Shown: positions 9,322 through 18,300 of the stretch, piece by piece
Numbering within the stretch: position 1 is the stretch's first letter
Layout of the letters: the number at the start of each line of letters is the position of its first letter
Source: a virus
Length of the DNA stretch: 64,000 nucleotides
IMG/VR virus record: IMGVR_UViG_3300042261_002269
Location: 1-64,000 of that record
Reading direction: 5' to 3' (one strand)
Made by a program: the position numbers and the translations under genes
Notes under the pieces: generated by a model
Told to the model about the DNA's origin: nothing
Database searches by the model: none
What the model saw: only the letters and a program-made list of their open reading frames with translations

Positions 9322-10023
9322 TTATCCTTGATACATGAGATCTTGGTTGTTAATATAAGTAAGACTGGCTGGAGCAATATCAGAAACCACTTTTTCTTTA
9401 CAAAGAGCCAATCGAATAGCATTAACAATAAAACCGTAATGAGTAATAACTATAACTTTTGATTGAAAATTTTGCAAGGCCAGTTTTGTTCTTTCCAGAA
9501 AATCCTCATTAGATTCATAATTTATAATAAAGTCATCATTAGATTCCCAGGAAAATTGGGGAAATTTAAGTTTATGATTTTGCAATCGATATTGTTTTTT
9601 TTGATTTAAAAACCAAGGTAATTCCATAAGGGAAGCTTGAGTCTTAAAATCTATGTGCAATTTTTCATAAATAATTAGAGAGGTTTGAAGACACCTCAAT
9701 AAAGGACTGGTAATGCCAGTAAAATCTTTGAAATCAAAATTCTTCAAGGTTTTGCAGAGTTCATTGACTTTTTGAATGCCGACTGGAGAAAGGGGAGCAT
9801 CAGGCTCATTAGAATCAGTCACATGACCATGACGAATTAGAACACATTCAATGTTATAGAAATGTTCTTCAGGCAAATCGCTTTCAAATTCTTTGGTACT
9901 TGAATCGAAGACGCCACTGGTAATATGCGATTCTTTTTCATGATGAGTAAGCTGTTGATAAGCGAGCATGTGACTGTCAGCGATCACGACACGGCCATGG
10001 ACATAAAGTGCAGCTTTACGCAT
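9322..10023 (-). CDS. Histidine phosphatase superfamily protein (phosphoglycerate mutase-like)
   Basis: The protein has 233 residues. The phosphohistidine motif is LIRHGH (Arg64, His65, Gly66); Arg110 (SPLLRC), Glu134 (MELPW) and His195 (VITHYGF) supply the other active-site positions of this family. It is probably a small-molecule phosphatase, possibly on a sugar phosphate, given the epimerase two genes away. The first 55 residues are an extra N-terminal segment not typical of the core fold. GAGG seven bases before the ATG supports the start. Confidence 0.75.
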   Translation of the reverse strand: MRKAALYVHGRVVIADSHMLAYQQLTHHEKESHITSGVFDSSTKEFESDLPEEHFYNIECVLIRHGHVTDSNEPDAPLSPVGIQKVNELCKTLKNFDFKDFTGITSPLLRCLQTSLIIYEKLHIDFKTQASLMELPWFLNQKKQYRLQNHKLKFPQFSWESNDDFIINYESNEDFLERTKLALQNFQSKVIVITHYGFIVNAIRLALCKEKVVSDIAPASLTYINNQDLMYQG

Positions 10024-10106
10024 TTTATAACCTCGCTTCTATAATATATAACAGTGCCGATCATTTTTCAATGTAACAAATAGAAAAATGTTAAGCAAGA
10101 TTGAAA

Positions 10107-11555
10107 TTATAGTTTGCTGAGGAAATTTCGATATTCAATTTCTTTACGACGACTTTTAGCTCTTTCATCATCTAATTCCCCATTAAAGGGATCAATAAGA
10201 TCAGCAAAATCGTCATGAACTTTATCTTTGCCCTGATCACTGAAAGAGACTTTAACTCTAGGTGATCGACAATGTGCAATAAAGCCTTGAACTAATTTAG
10301 GATCGACATTTCCAATTTTAAGAGCCCAATCTTGTAGCTTTCTGGTAGAAATATCGCTTTGATTGTAACAATTGGTAAGATCATCAAGATTGTTCTGATC
10401 CAAAGACTTCAAATTAAGCAATTTAATGAGTACCAGAATTTTATTTAAATTGTCAAGATCTAATCCCCGTAAATGATCAGGATTATTGAGCCGTAAAGCA
10501 TAAGCCAAAGGCATATCTGCATCTTCAATTTCAGAAAGTTCCTTAGGCAATTTAGAATCAAAGAATTTTCCAGGGAAAAGGCTGTCAGTAATACCTAGAT
10601 CAGAAGCTAGACTGAGGTATTTTCGGGTGTCGCCTTTAAAGCCCTTTCTGAACTCTTTCATCATGTATTTCTTGTCTACTTTCTTAAGATTTTTAGAAGC
10701 ATTTTTGATGGATTCTTTTTCATCGTCTGTTAATTTTTTGGGATCACCATCAGCATGCATGAAACGAATCATGCGAATCACTCTGGAAGGATGTTCGTCA
10801 AGTGCTTTCATTCCGCCGATAGGTGTGACTTTTTTATTTTTAAGATCATGAATTCCACTATGAAAATCAACTAGTTCTTTATTGGGACCATTGTCATTGC
10901 TTAGCAGAATGTACATAGAATTGATGGTGAAGTCTCGTCCTGAAGCATCGTCTTTGTGTGTTCCTGGTTCTGGATCATCACTATCGTGCTCGATGCCACG
11001 AGGAGTTTTTCGGAAAACTTCTAATTCAAATTCATCTTCATTTACTTGTACGCCAAAAGCGAAGGGTCTTCCATTTTTATTTGTTTTAGTAATCCAGAAA
11101 TTCTTTCCTTTTGCTGCTTTTGGCTCTTCGTCCTTAAGATAATTAAAATCATTTTGTTTCAGAATGTGATACACTTCATCAGGCGAGGCATTGGTAACAA
11201 GTTCGATATTTCTTGGTTTTTCACCTTTAAGATGAGAGCGAACGGCTCCACCAGCAAGGTAAAGTTTTTTACTGCCAATTTTAACAGGCTTATCGTTGCC
11301 GTTTTTATCATCACGAGACCAGCCCCAATTTGCTCCATCTTTAAAGGCTCTGATGATTGGAGCTAAATTTTTGTTTTTTCCATAAGATTCACTTTTAGGA
11401 TCATCACTAACTTCAAAGGGGAGATAGTCATTATTATCTCCTAGAGTAATTTTGGCTCCTAATCCTAGATCGTTTTCAGATTTTTTGCCGTTAGTCTCAG
11501 AAGCTTCATTGAGTTGATCTTTAGAGCGTTTATAATCACTAAACTTTTTGAACAT
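10107..11555 (-). CDS. CCA-adding/poly(A) polymerase family nucleotidyltransferase with altered DxD motif
   Basis: The protein has 482 residues from the ATG at 11555 (GGAGAAAATT before it; an in-frame TTG lies 12 bases upstream). Class II tRNA nucleotidyltransferase features appear in order: AGGAVRSHL (101-109), RNIEL (115-119), FELEVFRK (176-183), GRDFTINSM (206-214), VDFHSGIHDLKNK (229-241) and HPSRVIRMIRF. The usual catalytic Asp-x-Asp of motif A reads Asn116-Ile-Glu118, so metal binding may be changed or lost. The first 20 residues (aromatic motif FKKFSDY, then QLNE followed by Ala) look like a capsid-targeting peptide with a prohead-protease-type site. It may be packaged, or be an inactive relative; activity cannot be decided here. 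Confidence 0.7.
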   Translation of the reverse strand: MFKKFSDYKRSKDQLNEASETNGKKSENDLGLGAKITLGDNNDYLPFEVSDDPKSESYGKNKNLAPIIRAFKDGANWGWSRDDKNGNDKPVKIGSKKLYLAGGAVRSHLKGEKPRNIELVTNASPDEVYHILKQNDFNYLKDEEPKAAKGKNFWITKTNKNGRPFAFGVQVNEDEFELEVFRKTPRGIEHDSDDPEPGTHKDDASGRDFTINSMYILLSNDNGPNKELVDFHSGIHDLKNKKVTPIGGMKALDEHPSRVIRMIRFMHADGDPKKLTDDEKESIKNASKNLKKVDKKYMMKEFRKGFKGDTRKYLSLASDLGITDSLFPGKFFDSKLPKELSEIEDADMPLAYALRLNNPDHLRGLDLDNLNKILVLIKLLNLKSLDQNNLDDLTNCYNQSDISTRKLQDWALKIGNVDPKLVQGFIAHCRSPRVKVSFSDQGKDKVHDDFADLIDPFNGELDDERAKSRRKEIEYRNFLSKL

Positions 11556-11580
11556 AATTTTCTCCAATTTAATCCTTAGT

Positions 11581-11588
11581 TATTTATG
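11581..11588 (-). promoter_or_regulatory. Late-promoter-like octamer CATAAATA
   Basis: On the minus strand this reads CATAAATA, 25 bases before the ATG at 11555. It fits the NATAAATA pattern seen at other gene starts in this window. Confidence 0.35.
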
Positions 11589-11602
11589 CAAATCAAGTGA
11601 AA

Positions 11603-11923
11603 TTATGAAATAATTGGGGGTTGTAAATTAAGTTTGCTAAGTAGCCAAGCAGCCAAAAGCACCCAGATAATTTGCATAATTAAACTGATTATGTTATTCC
11701 AACGATCTCTGTTTTTGTTGTTGTCTGACTCAAGAATAATAATTCTCTTTTCAAGAGCTTTCATATCTTCGTGCAATTCATGAGTGGTTTCTTCAATAAC
11801 CAACAATTTCGCTAAAATGTTTTGTTTATTTTGAGAAATATCAGCAAGAATTTCTTCTAACTGCCTATTTTTATCTTGTAGCACTTTAATGCGCTCATCA
11901 GTTCTAATGTTACATTCATCCAT
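11603..11923 (-). CDS. Coiled-coil protein with C-terminal membrane helix (XhlA-like)
   Basis: A 106-residue protein: residues about 8-70 are a heptad-rich coiled coil, and residues about 80-100 (IISLIMQIIWVLLAAWLLSKL) form one membrane helix. This layout matches XhlA-type haemolysin/holin-associated proteins of phages, which help lysis, but the sequence alone does not settle it. GAGG precedes the ATG. No endolysin gene is adjacent, which weakens the lysis reading. Confidence 0.5.
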   Translation of the reverse strand: MDECNIRTDERIKVLQDKNRQLEEILADISQNKQNILAKLLVIEETTHELHEDMKALEKRIIILESDNNKNRDRWNNIISLIMQIIWVLLAAWLLSKLNLQPPIIS

Positions 11924-11961
11924 ATTTTGCCTCGTAGATAATATATTTAATGTAGCAAGAT

Positions 11962-11969
11962 CATAAATA
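11962..11969 (+). promoter_or_regulatory. Late-promoter-like octamer CATAAATA
   Basis: The octamer lies 18 bases before the ATG at 11988 and heads the plus-strand packaging/tail block. Confidence 0.4.
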
Positions 11970-11987
11970 GATTATTGGGAGATATTA

Positions 11988-12476
11988 ATGTCAAAAAAAG
12001 AAGTATTAACAGAGGAAATTTCTGTAAATTCAAGTCCAATAGAAAATCTTCCTGATTTTGATATCGGGCAATTAATTCCTAAAGTAGAACCACCAACAGC
12101 TATTATGGATCAGGAAAAGGAATGCATTATAAGTGATGATACTCTTGTAAATGTATACAATGAAGTTCTAAATAATTGCAGACAAGATCGAGTAAATGCA
12201 GATGATCTTCTGTCAAATATCGCAGAAATGGTTATTAATGACGGAGATGCAAGTTCTGCTAGCAAAGAAGCAATGGTGAATTTGCTGAAAATTAAAAGCG
12301 ATATCGCTGATAAAATGACAAAAATAGCAGAATTGATGACTCGATTAAAGCTAAAAGATCGAGATACATTTCCTCGTTATTTAGCACAACAACATAATAC
12401 CAAAGTTGTAATCGAAGGCAGCAAACGTGAAATGATTAAGTCCATTAGCAAATTAGCACAGAAAGGTAAAACATGA
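11988..12476 (+). CDS. Putative small terminase subunit (gp16-like)
   Basis: A 162-residue protein with an acidic N-terminus, a helical centre (VNADDLLSNIAEMV, then KEAMVNLLKIKSDIADKMTK) and an end reading NTKVVIEGSKREMIKSISK. The order matches T4-type gp16: an RxN segment, a helix pair ending in a long coiled coil, and a C-terminal N-x-x-(V)-x-G-(S/T)-x-x-x-hydrophobic tail. In T4 this protein regulates the packaging ATPase. Here it sits far from the large terminase (57331). Its last bases overlap the next gene by 4 nt (ATGA). Confidence 0.5.
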   Translation: MSKKEVLTEEISVNSSPIENLPDFDIGQLIPKVEPPTAIMDQEKECIISDDTLVNVYNEVLNNCRQDRVNADDLLSNIAEMVINDGDASSASKEAMVNLLKIKSDIADKMTKIAELMTRLKLKDRDTFPRYLAQQHNTKVVIEGSKREMIKSISKLAQKGKT

Positions 12477-13759
12477 GTAATCGAATTAATACCGATCAAT
12501 GGTTGTTTGAACAAGACATCCCTCCAATGGGGGGACAACCTGATGTACCAGCGGGCGGTCCTCCCATGGGCCAGCCAGGGATAAATCAGAATCCGATGGG
12601 ACAGTCCGAAATGGGACCTATAGATATGTCGGTAGATCCACAAGGACAGGAAGATATAAGTCAAGATCCTCAAGTTCCAGATATGCCTGAGGAGAAAGAA
12701 CGACCAAACGATTTTGAGACATGGAAGATGAAATTTGTCAAGGAATCCATCAAAGGTGATCCTAACAAATTAATCAATGCAATTTTACATATACGAGATA
12801 ATGAATTAGAACCATATCCTCGAAAATTTGTAGAAGATAATCTGGACATTTGTTTCTTGCGTCAAAATGCAAATATTTTTGAAGCCTCTTCTGAAATTCG
12901 CAAGTTGATCAAGAAAGATTTCGATAGGACTAATCCCGCAACCTCTGTAGTAAATCATATTACAGCAGTTTTGGAACGTAGTCCATTGCTTAATGAAATA
13001 TACATTAAATTCATTGGACTAGGTGGAGCAAAGGGCGATTGTCATCGAAAATTCATTGCTGCCTTAACCGGTTCAGTGCAAGTAGGAAGCGGTGGTCAGA
13101 ATGAGGATCTAGTGTTTGAAGAGACAGATTATTCAATTCGGATGTCTACTCGATTTAATACCAAATGGGGGGATGTCAATCTTGGCCGTTGGTATTTAAC
13201 AGAAGATGATCCTGAGAAGTTTTTAAAGAATGCCGAATTGGAACGTTTAGAAGGAGGAAGTCCTGAAGAACGAGACGTATTACGTCGTCGTATTGTTATT
13301 GAATCAATAGCCGAACATTTTATGGAACGAGCATTCATTATCAATGTTGTAAGTCCTGATGGAACAATACATCATTTGGGCTGGGATTTAGGCAATTCTT
13401 TAAAGGCAGCATTTTTGGATGGTAAATTAGTAGTCCGAACAAGCGACAATGACGAAAGAGAAGCATTTGTTAATGAAGAAGGCTCGATAATTCCGATTCC
13501 AAATATGGATATTTATTATGTGAAGGAGTCAGATAGTTTAAGTAAATCAGGAAAAACGGAATTGGAAGAGCTAGAATTTATAAGCCATCGAGATGGAGTG
13601 CTTTATTTATCTGCTCCATTATCTTTGGTGAAAGAAGCTGCCGTTTCATTACAAGGGATTGTATTCAAAGAAACATTATGGCAAGGCAATCCCAGTGATT
13701 TACTTAGAGTGCAAAGATGTGTTCCTAGTACTTCAGAAATTATATTGAGAAATTGCTAG
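12473..13759 (+). CDS. Putative virion structural protein with Gly/Pro/Met-rich N-terminus
   Basis: The protein has 428 residues. Residues about 16-75 are a Gly/Pro/Met/Gln-rich linker (PPMGG, GGPPMGQ). The rest is an alpha/beta globular part I do not recognise. Its place between the small terminase candidate and the tail genes, and its ATGA coupling to the former, suggest a head, neck or connector role. A similar Gly/Pro/Met-rich stretch ends the portal protein. Confidence 0.6.
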   Translation: MSNRINTDQWLFEQDIPPMGGQPDVPAGGPPMGQPGINQNPMGQSEMGPIDMSVDPQGQEDISQDPQVPDMPEEKERPNDFETWKMKFVKESIKGDPNKLINAILHIRDNELEPYPRKFVEDNLDICFLRQNANIFEASSEIRKLIKKDFDRTNPATSVVNHITAVLERSPLLNEIYIKFIGLGGAKGDCHRKFIAALTGSVQVGSGGQNEDLVFEETDYSIRMSTRFNTKWGDVNLGRWYLTEDDPEKFLKNAELERLEGGSPEERDVLRRRIVIESIAEHFMERAFIINVVSPDGTIHHLGWDLGNSLKAAFLDGKLVVRTSDNDEREAFVNEEGSIIPIPNMDIYYVKESDSLSKSGKTELEELEFISHRDGVLYLSAPLSLVKEAAVSLQGIVFKETLWQGNPSDLLRVQRCVPSTSEIILRNC

Positions 13760-13766
13760 GAGAATT

Positions 13767-13922
13767 ATGTTTAAAACATTTAGCGAGTATTTAGCGGAGC
13801 GAAATTTTAAAGAGGGAGTGCGAGGTATAATTGGAGTAATTAAGAATTCTAAATTAAATCCCAAGAAATGTGTTCCCAAAAAGAAGTTCAAAAAAACCGG
13901 AGAGAATAATGAGAAAAAATAG
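13767..13922 (+). CDS. Short basic protein with capsid-targeting-like N-terminus
   Basis: A 51-residue frame starting at an ATG preceded by AGGAG, seven bases after the previous stop. It begins MFKTFSEYLAERN, the aromatic motif shared by other genes here, and ends in a Lys-rich tail (KKCVPKKKFKK). It overlaps the next start by 14 bases. A short basic protein with a T4-internal-protein-like leader would suit a DNA-associated internal head protein; this is inference. Confidence 0.55.
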   Translation: MFKTFSEYLAERNFKEGVRGIIGVIKNSKLNPKKCVPKKKFKKTGENNEKK

Positions 13923-14406
13923 TTTTGGTTCATTTGTAGACAAGAAAAAGCGTGAGGCAATTCATCAACTAGGTCTTTTGAAGAATGTGTTAGATGAAGG
14001 CGGCTTTAAGACTGAAAATTTCTTGCATGATAGCGATAGTGATCCTTATATATTTTGTTATTCTCCAATGAATGCAGGTGATTTTCGGGGAGTTCGCATT
14101 TACAAAATAGGCGATCAAATTGCCTTCAGAGTGCAAAAGGAAAGCAAGACCCATCCTTATGGTGCGGCCTATCCGCTTCCTGTTCAAGAAATGTTTGATA
14201 GCTATTTAAGCGATAATATAAGTCGAAAAAAGGCTGGAGAAAAAGTTATTAAAGCAATGTGTCTGGAAATGCGAAAGTTTTTTGAGGATAGCCATAAAGC
14301 AGAAAGAGATGAACGTAGGCACATATTAGACAAAGATTCAGCAGGAAACGTTTTAATTAGAAGTACAGGAACAGATTATAGTTCTTTAATTCATTCACGC
14401 AATTAG
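13909..14406 (+). CDS. Hypothetical protein, 165 aa
   Basis: I chose the ATG at 13909 (GGAGAG upstream) over the GTG at 13870, which would overlap the previous gene more deeply. The centre (DPYIFCYSPMNAGDFRGVRIYKIGDQIAFRVQ) looks like a small beta-sheet domain followed by two helices with many charged residues. I recognise no family. Its end overlaps the convergent gene 14395-14685 by 12 bases. Confidence 0.6.
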   Translation: MRKNSFGSFVDKKKREAIHQLGLLKNVLDEGGFKTENFLHDSDSDPYIFCYSPMNAGDFRGVRIYKIGDQIAFRVQKESKTHPYGAAYPLPVQEMFDSYLSDNISRKKAGEKVIKAMCLEMRKFFEDSHKAERDERRHILDKDSAGNVLIRSTGTDYSSLIHSRN

Positions 14407-14685
14407 TCCAAGGGTCTTCATGGCTCCTAGAATTTTGGCAAGATCTATTGTGTAATGATTGTCTGCCTGTCTATTAACATATCCTGCTTCTTTAGCTGCT
14501 TTTGCTTCTTCTAAAGAAACATGAAATTGACTGGCCACGGCTTCTAATCCAGTGAATCGCATGCTTTGCATTATTTTGAGACCTGAAAGGCCATATGTTT
14601 GTTTGATTTTCTGTAAAAAAGATACAACAGGAGATGTTCCCATGGTTTCGTTTTGAGAATTTAGCCATTCAGTATAAGTCTTCAT
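14395..14685 (-). CDS. Small protein with capsid-targeting-like leader
   Basis: A 96-residue protein beginning MKTYTEWLNSQNE, close in form to the leader of T4 internal head proteins (MKTYQEF...). The remainder holds a possible helix-turn-helix-like section (FTGLEAVASQFHVSLEEAKAAKEAG). A TATAAATA octamer lies 16 bases upstream of the ATG and AGGAG about 8 bases upstream. No function is assignable. Confidence 0.6.
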   Translation of the reverse strand: MKTYTEWLNSQNETMGTSPVVSFLQKIKQTYGLSGLKIMQSMRFTGLEAVASQFHVSLEEAKAAKEAGYVNRQADNHYTIDLAKILGAMKTLGLIA

Positions 14686-14701
14686 AATAATGCTCCTGAT
14701 A

Positions 14702-14709
14702 TATTTATA
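14702..14709 (-). promoter_or_regulatory. T4-type late promoter octamer TATAAATA
   Basis: An exact TATAAATA on the minus strand, 16 bases before the ATG at 14685. The spacing is identical to the copy at 6549-6556. Confidence 0.5.
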
Positions 14710-14741
14710 CAGATTTTTGTAATTTAAACTAAATAATATTG

Positions 14742-15335
14742 ATGCCTGGTTTATTTGAAGATTTTAATCCTATACAAAGGATAGCCGCCAATCAATATGG
14801 GGCAAGTGTAAAAGAAATAGGTCGTGGTTCGTTGATTTCTTTTCATTATCCTCGTAGTTGGGCGATTATTCCTAATATAATTCATGACCCTTATCCAGTA
14901 ATTTTAATTACAAATATTTGGTCTAAGTATGTTTGTGGAGTAAACTTACATTATCTTAGATACCAAGAGATTCAAAGTTTATTGACTTATTGGGGAGGCA
15001 ACTCAGGATTTAGCTGGGCTGCAATTAAAAAAAGCAGATTGTATATGCCTTTGCGATATGCAATCAGGATGTATGTAAGAGGGGGTATTGTCACCCCAAA
15101 GAAGTTAGACTCGCCTTTTTTATTACAGGTTTTAAAAAGTGTTCGTACTTTTTCACCTGGAGAATTAGAACAAATCAAATTAACAATACAAAAACAAATA
15201 CAACAAAGGCTGCAAGCTAAAGCAAACGAAATGACATCATATGAAGATTGGCGTGCAAAATTGAGCAAATCTCAACAACGTCAATTTGGACAAAAAGTTG
15301 GAAGTATGCAACAATTAGCTGCGGACATGAGATAA
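14742..15335 (+). CDS. Putative virion protein with NLHYL motif
   Basis: A 197-residue protein from the ATG at 14742 (the TTG just before it is not needed). The segment PVILITNIWSKYVCGVNLHY, followed by LRYQEI, recalls the Gly-x-Asn-(L/M)-His-Tyr-Leu motif of small head or tail proteins in T4-like phages, whose role I cannot name with certainty. The C-terminus is helical and Gln-rich (residues 140-195) and contains SYEDWRAKL. It directly precedes the tape measure gene. Confidence 0.55.
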   Translation: MPGLFEDFNPIQRIAANQYGASVKEIGRGSLISFHYPRSWAIIPNIIHDPYPVILITNIWSKYVCGVNLHYLRYQEIQSLLTYWGGNSGFSWAAIKKSRLYMPLRYAIRMYVRGGIVTPKKLDSPFLLQVLKSVRTFSPGELEQIKLTIQKQIQQRLQAKANEMTSYEDWRAKLSKSQQRQFGQKVGSMQQLAADMR

Positions 15336-15338
15336 ATA
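15331..15338 (+). promoter_or_regulatory. Late-promoter-like octamer GATAAATA
   Basis: It overlaps the stop of the preceding gene and lies 33 bases before the ATG of the tape measure gene at 15372. Confidence 0.3.
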
Positions 15339-15371
15339 TATAATCTGCACTAGATTATATCGGCGGTAAGA

Positions 15372-18300
15372 ATGTTTCAAACAGTAAAAGATTTATTTAA
15401 CAGGGAATATAATGTAACTATCCAAGATATTGCTGATAATCTAGTTGTCCCTGTAAGAATAGTAGAAACAAGAGATTCTCAAAAGTCAGATGAAAAATTA
15501 GAGAAAATCGTCAAAATATTAGAAGTAGTAAGTCGTAGATTGGGTGAAGATCTAAATGCAGATCGAGCAGCAGCAGAAAGAGAATCTAGAAACGCTATAG
15601 GTGCAGCAAGTGAAAAAGCCAGAGATGCCGCAAACAAAATTATCAAAAAAGGAACAGCAAAACCTTCAGGTGGTGAAGGTGGCATGGACCTATCTAAATT
15701 AGCAGGAAGTAGTAAATGGGCTAAATTTGGAGCCATTACCAAAACAACATTATTAGCAATGACCAACTTTGTTAAAGATGTGTCCAATCAATTAGATATT
15801 GGCATTGGAAGTATCGCTCCTGCTTGGAAAGAAGCAAATTTTTATCGTGAAAGAATCCGAGAAATCGTATTCGAAACAAGAGGTTATGGCAAAGAAAACC
15901 GTAAAATGGAAGATTCTTATTTTGCTGGATTAGATTCAGCCATTTCGGCATCAGGGGTTGTAGCAGAAAAATTCTACATAGAACAAACAAAAAATATAGA
16001 ACGAGGCTTGGATTTAACATCCCAACAAGACAAAGCTTATGTGGATCAGTTTAAAATTGTAGAAAATGGCACGAAAAGAAATCTAACATTACAAGAAAAA
16101 CAGATGAAATTGTCTGACATGGGGCTACGAAGAACCACGAAGATGACCACTACGGCTTTAAACACTGCCAAAATGTTAAACATGAATTTGGGTTCAACCA
16201 GTGAAATGTTTATGGATTGGCATATGCACTTAGGCTTAGCCACATTAGACCTCGTTTCAATGGGTCATCATATGCAATTTATTGCTAGATCCACAGGAGT
16301 AACAGGCGAAAGACTAGAAAGAGCTATTAAATCTTCTGAAAGTTTAGCGAAAAGCTTCCAGAAAGCTGGTTCTTATTCCGCAGATACCCATAAAAACATA
16401 CAAAGTATGATGGTATCGATGGAAAAATATGGAGTTGGAGAAGAAGGAGCTAATTTACTCAGTGCATTATCTAGCAGAAAAGCTTTTTACAATGCATCTC
16501 CAGAAACATTTAGATTCATGTCCAGAGTGGCCGCAGGATCTGGCGATCCCAGAATGTATGAAAAGATGATTAGCGGCAGTGCTTTAAAAGATGCTGGTTC
16601 AGTGAGAAACTTTAATCAAGGCATGCAAGTTGCAGGCAGACAATCTTTGAGTGGTTTTGCAGATTTACTAGGTCCTATTGATAAATTGGACATGACAAAA
16701 TTGAATGAAAAGCTAGATGAATTAAGAAAAGCTGGCAAAGATTTTGAAGCAGGCACAATTGCTAAAGCTTTTGAAGATATGATGGGCATACCCATTGGTG
16801 TTTATGAGAATATGATGAAAGCTTCCAAGGAGATGGAGGAATTGTCGAAACCAATTCATGAAAGAGTTGGTAATTTACAAACTCAAATAGATAAAGAAAT
16901 AGCAGCGGGTCGTGGAAAGGCTAATGCTACTAATGAATTAAGAAAGAAACTTAGAAACGAAGAAAACAGACAATACTTTGAAGCATATAAGACTCTTGCC
17001 AACAATGAATTATCAGATGAAGTTAAAAAAGCACAATTAGAGAATGTTTTAGGAAAAGATAAAGCAGCACGATTTCAAGATCCTCAAAATGCAGCAATTG
17101 CTGCACAATCAGCAATTGACAAATTAAAAGAACAAGCAACAGAAGCTAAAGTTGATTTTGCGAAAGAACTACAATCACAAGGGTATTCTGGCGAACAAGA
17201 ACTTAGAGATGCATTAGCTTCTAAAGATTCTGCAAAAATGACAGACGCTCTGACAGTTATGTCAAATATACAAGAGAAGTCTAATGTCAAAGAAAAATCC
17301 ATGCAAGATAATATCTCAGACATAAGAGAACAGTTAAGAGAGTGGCATAATTTCTTTACAGGAGGAATGTTTGAGGCTTTGAAAAAGGTTGGTGGGGACG
17401 ACACCTATTTAGGCAAAATGATTGGTGCTGCTGTTATGCCTCTTTATATAATCAGCAATACATTGGCATATATGTTAGAGGCATTTCTCCTTTTCAAAGC
17501 AGGAAAATGGGCACTAGACATTGGTCGCAGCATCTACACTGCGTGGAAGGGTGGTACGACTGTAGCTAATGCAGCCAGTGGAGTTGCTGATGCCGCCAAA
17601 GTTGCTGATACTGCTGTTGATATTGCTAAAGCCACTTCTGCTGCTGAAAAAGCTGCTGCCGCTGCAAAAGCTGCTGATGCTGCTGTTGATGCTGCTGCTG
17701 CCAGTGGAGATATGGCTGCTCTTGCTAAAGCTACTAATGCCGCTGTTAAACTTGCTGATGAGGCCAAAATCGCCGCTGCTGCCGCCGAAGAAGCTACTGC
17801 GGTTGTTAATGCGACAAAAATGGCTGGTAAAGCTACTTCATTGCTAGGTAAAGCAGGAGGTTTGTTAAAAATGACAGGCAAAATAGCCGGATGGCTAGCA
17901 CCTTTGATTGGTGGTGCCGTAGGCTATATGGAAGCTGAAAAAGAAGGTCGAGGCAAAGTTGAAGGAACAATTCTCGGAGCATTAACAGGAGGTGCTGGAA
18001 AAGGCTCTATGTTTAGTTCGTGGTTGGGCATAGAAAAAGGAAGCACAGCAGATGAAGCAATGGGAATTGCAGGGGCTGCTGGAACAGGAGCTATGACTGG
18101 AGCCGCTATTGGTTCGTTTATTCTTCCTGGCATAGGAACTGCTGTAGGAGCAGGAGTAGGTGCAGTTGTTGGGGCTGGTGCTGAACTTTATAAATTGGCC
18201 ACAGATGAAGAATCTACAATTGGCGGTGCATTGCGTAGTTTTGGCAGTTCAGTAAAAGATGCAACCTCAGAAATAGCTTCTGGATCATGGATATTAGTTA

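Noticed and set aside
17534-17881. Open frames on both strands within the tape measure Ala-rich region
   Set aside because: GCT-rich coding leaves other frames open; no start signals.
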